In this document: positions 62,650-64,000 of the stretch, in pieces
Position numbering within the stretch: position 1 is the stretch's first letter
Layout: every line of letters starts with the position of its first letter
DNA from: Massilia rhizosphaerae
GTDB taxonomy: Bacteria; Pseudomonadota; Gammaproteobacteria; Burkholderiales; Burkholderiaceae_D
Reading direction: 5' to 3'
Assembly (NCBI RefSeq): GCF_016093545.1
Contig: NZ_JADKYX010000009.1
Span: forward strand, 179,145-243,144
DNA length: 64,000 nt
Notes under the pieces: generated by a model
The model's input: only the letters and a program-made list of their open reading frames with translations
Told to the model about the DNA's origin: nothing
Databases searched by the model: none
Position numbers and translations under genes: made by a program

Positions 62650-62879
62650 GTTTTGTAACGCCATCCGCCCTTCATGCCGGCCTTGATCGCCTCAATGCCC
62701 CGGTCACGCCTGGCCCTTCCGATTTCGCCAAGAATAACCGATTCCAAGAGCGTCAGCTCCAATCAGCCTAACTGGACACGGGCCGTCGATCAGAATGCCA
62801 CAAAGCAACTACTCGGCATCTTGCCGCTCCTCGTCGACGTCATGCTCAACAAAGAAAGAGCTGTCAAGCTACCCCGGAG
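62650..62879. other. 230-base stretch without a recognised gene (possible recombination scar)
   Basis: Between the tRNA terminator and higA I see no convincing gene. On the minus strand a short open stretch reads ILGEIGRARRDRGIEAIKAG, loosely like the C-terminal helix region of serine recombinases, but it is interrupted by stop codons on its upstream side. It could be the remnant of an integrase that used the tRNA gene. Confidence 0.3.
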
Positions 62880-63188
62880 TTATGCAACCTGTAACTCAAG
62901 AGGCCGAATCGTATCCTTGATCAATTGCCCCTCTTCATCCGCCGCTTTCCGTAACTCATACATCATTTGAAGATTCATCCAAAACTCTGGAGTTGTTCCA
63001 AAGTATTGAGACAGGCGCAAAGCGGTGGCAGGGGTAACCCCGCGCCGCTCCCGCACGATGTCATTCACTCGGGTCGCGGTCAGATGCAAAGCGTTGGCCA
63101 GGGCGTTAGGAGACATACCTAATGGCTCCAGATATTCCTCGCGCAGAATCTCTCCCGGATGCACCGGGCGCATTCCGTTCGTAAACAT
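62880..63188 (-). CDS. higA: HigA-family antitoxin
   Basis: 102-residue HTH antitoxin of the HigA/VapI type: RPVHPGEILREEYLEPLGMS, then the helix-turn-helix ALANALHLTATRVNDIVRERR and RLSQYFGTTPEFWMNLQ. GGAGG precedes the ATG. It lies 33 bases downstream of higB, the toxin-first order characteristic of hig loci. It should neutralise HigB and repress the shared promoter. Confidence 0.95.
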   Translation of the reverse strand: MFTNGMRPVHPGEILREEYLEPLGMSPNALANALHLTATRVNDIVRERRGVTPATALRLSQYFGTTPEFWMNLQMMYELRKAADEEGQLIKDTIRPLELQVA

Positions 63189-63221
63189 ATGCCCTCCATG
63201 GCGTAACGCCGTTGTTACGTT

Positions 63222-63500
63222 TTAGTGATAGTCGACAATCTCGACATTCACAGGACCATCATCAGTCCAGACAAAACAGACGCGCCACTGCGCGTTGATC
63301 CTGATGCTGTGTTGCCCGGCACGATCCCCGGCTAACGATTCCAGCCTGTTCCCAGGTGGAGACCTCAAGTCTCGCAGCTCAGTTGCCGCATTGAGCATTG
63401 TGAGCTTGCGCTCCGCTGCCGCCAGGATGTTCGCGAACCGAGCCACCCGGTTTCCTTCAAACAACGCCCTAGTGTCTGGGCAGGCAAAGGATCGGATCAT
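63222..63500 (-). CDS. higB: HigB-family toxin (RelE/ParE superfamily mRNA interferase)
   Basis: 92 residues, start 63500 (MIRSFACPDTRALFEG), the conserved HigB opening. The core reads RKLTMLNAATELRDLRSPPG and the C-terminal catalytic strand QHSIRINAQWRVCFVW, with the Arg and aromatic residues used for ribosome-dependent mRNA cleavage. A longer upstream frame lacks family features. It is cotranscribed with higA. The promoter should lie between 63501 and the IS end near 63626. Confidence 0.93.
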   Translation of the reverse strand: MIRSFACPDTRALFEGNRVARFANILAAAERKLTMLNAATELRDLRSPPGNRLESLAGDRAGQHSIRINAQWRVCFVWTDDGPVNVEIVDYH

Positions 63501-63625
63501 TATTTTTGGCTCCGTGGCCGCTGTACGAAGCCAGTATATATCGCTTACCGATAAACGGCAAACTCCGTAGGAAAATGCCACCGCCGGGAAGGCCATCCTG
63601 ACCTGATGACCGGAGACGGCACTAA

Positions 63626-64000
63626 GAGGCTATCCCAGTAGACCTGCTGAGCGCCAGGCGATGATTCCGCATACCAGATGAAGAAAGGCAAGGTAATTGC
63701 TCGCTTTCTTCGGCCAACGGATCAGCAAACCCCGAAACCGGTTCATCCAGCTGTGCGTGCGCTCGACGACCCAACGTCGAGCGCGAAATCCCGCATTTTT
63801 ACTGATGTCCTGGGCTTCCTCCCCACGTGCCCGGATATGCGCGGTGAAGCCAAGCTGCTCAACCCATTGGCGGACCTGCTCATAATCGTAGCCCTTGTCG
63901 AGGCACAGTCCCTGCGGACTGTCTGACGTGGGCGTTGGCCGGTCCAACTGCAAATCTTCGATTGTCGGGCATACCATCTTCATGTCATGGCGGTTGGCGC
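63626..64000 (-). mobile_element. IS5-family insertion sequence, one end inside window
   Basis: The element runs off the right edge. Its inner end appears to be GAGGCTATCCCAGTAG from 63626, which resembles terminal inverted repeats of the IS427-like IS5 group, and the transposase stop codon lies inside it, a common feature. The other end and any target duplication are outside the window. Confidence 0.75.
63630..64000 (-). CDS. IS5-family DDE transposase, C-terminal part (continues past window)
   Basis: The reading frame is open to the right edge; about 123 C-terminal residues are visible. ANRHDMKMVCPTIEDL, CLDKGYDYEQVRQWVE, then the DDE-terminal Glu region ARRWVVERTHSWMNRFRGLL and NYLAFLHLVCGIIAWR are typical of IS5/IS427 transposases. 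In this group translation may need a frameshift upstream, which cannot be assessed here. Confidence 0.9.
   Translation of the reverse strand, partial: ANRHDMKMVCPTIEDLQLDRPTPTSDSPQGLCLDKGYDYEQVRQWVEQLGFTAHIRARGEEAQDISKNAGFRARRWVVERTHSWMNRFRGLLIRWPKKASNYLAFLHLVCGIIAWRSAGLLG

Noticed and set aside
62650..62800. Serine-recombinase pseudogene next to tRNA-Thr
   Set aside because: The resemblance rests on one ~25-residue stretch, with stop codons on its upstream side and no catalytic Ser region. It is kept only as a possibility in the intergenic entry.

Overview
The window is a GC-rich chromosomal segment from a betaproteobacterium. The gene content and order fit Burkholderiales, most likely Oxalobacteraceae of the Massilia type (inference from arrangement only). 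Supporting blocks are gpmA-envC-ctpA-moeB, rhodanese-grxC-secB-gpsA, petABC-sspAB, dksA-STAS protein-hslVU, metK / SAH riboswitch-ahcY-metF, and a GHIJKLMNDEFC type II secretion operon. Nearly all of it is ordinary, densely packed core genome. No prophage, CRISPR array or rRNA operon is visible.

Layout. 1-7.8 kb: a sugar uptake locus. A LacI-type regulator is divergent from an operon encoding a periplasmic sugar-binding protein, ABC ATPase, permease and PfkB kinase, followed by a LamB-like porin. A second, truncated PfkB kinase enters from the left edge. Two near-identical LacI-type operators lie in the divergent promoter. 7.8-12.2 kb: accessory regulators and enzymes (EamA transporter/LysR, GNAT, HxlR/haloalkane-dehalogenase-like hydrolase). 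12.2-17.3 kb: cca, a GST, an NDUFA9-like epimerase and a soluble lytic transglycosylase. 17.3-22.0 kb: one-carbon and methyl-cycle genes (formyl-THF cyclo-ligase, metF, a small membrane protein, ahcY with a SAH riboswitch, metK). 22.2-24.8 kb: two lipid A acyltransferases and dapF. 24.8-28.0 kb: a Sel1-repeat protein and a highly expressed-looking porin, sitting between dapF and its usual partners DUF484-xerC. 29.9-36.3 kb: a G3E GTPase, a DksA lacking the zinc-finger cysteines, a duplicated STAS-like protein, hslVU behind a heat-shock-type promoter, and an HTH regulator.

36.3-47.7 kb: a twelve-gene T2SS operon on the minus strand, preceded by two 16-bp palindromes exactly 21 bp apart. Prepilin peptidase (GspO/PilD) is not in the window. 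47.8-52.3 kb: moeB, ctpA, a degenerate-LytM EnvC homologue and gpmA. 52.4-55.4 kb: rhodanese-like protein, glutaredoxin, SecB, SH3 protein, GpsA. 55.5-58.1 kb: cupin, DUF2461, DegS/HhoB-like protease, MscL. 58.4-62.5 kb: cytochrome bc1 and the stringent starvation pair SspA/SspB. The right edge (62.5-64 kb) is a small, less GC-rich accessory patch: tRNA-Thr(UGU), a HigBA toxin-antitoxin pair and the end of an IS5-family element.

I did not find an obviously new multi-gene system. The signals most worth following are regulatory: the paired palindromes upstream of gspG, the paired HxlR and LacI operators, the TTGCAA cluster before petA, and the dispersed GTAGGGTGGGC repeat family. The duplicated STAS-like protein beside hslVU is the most interesting protein of unknown role.
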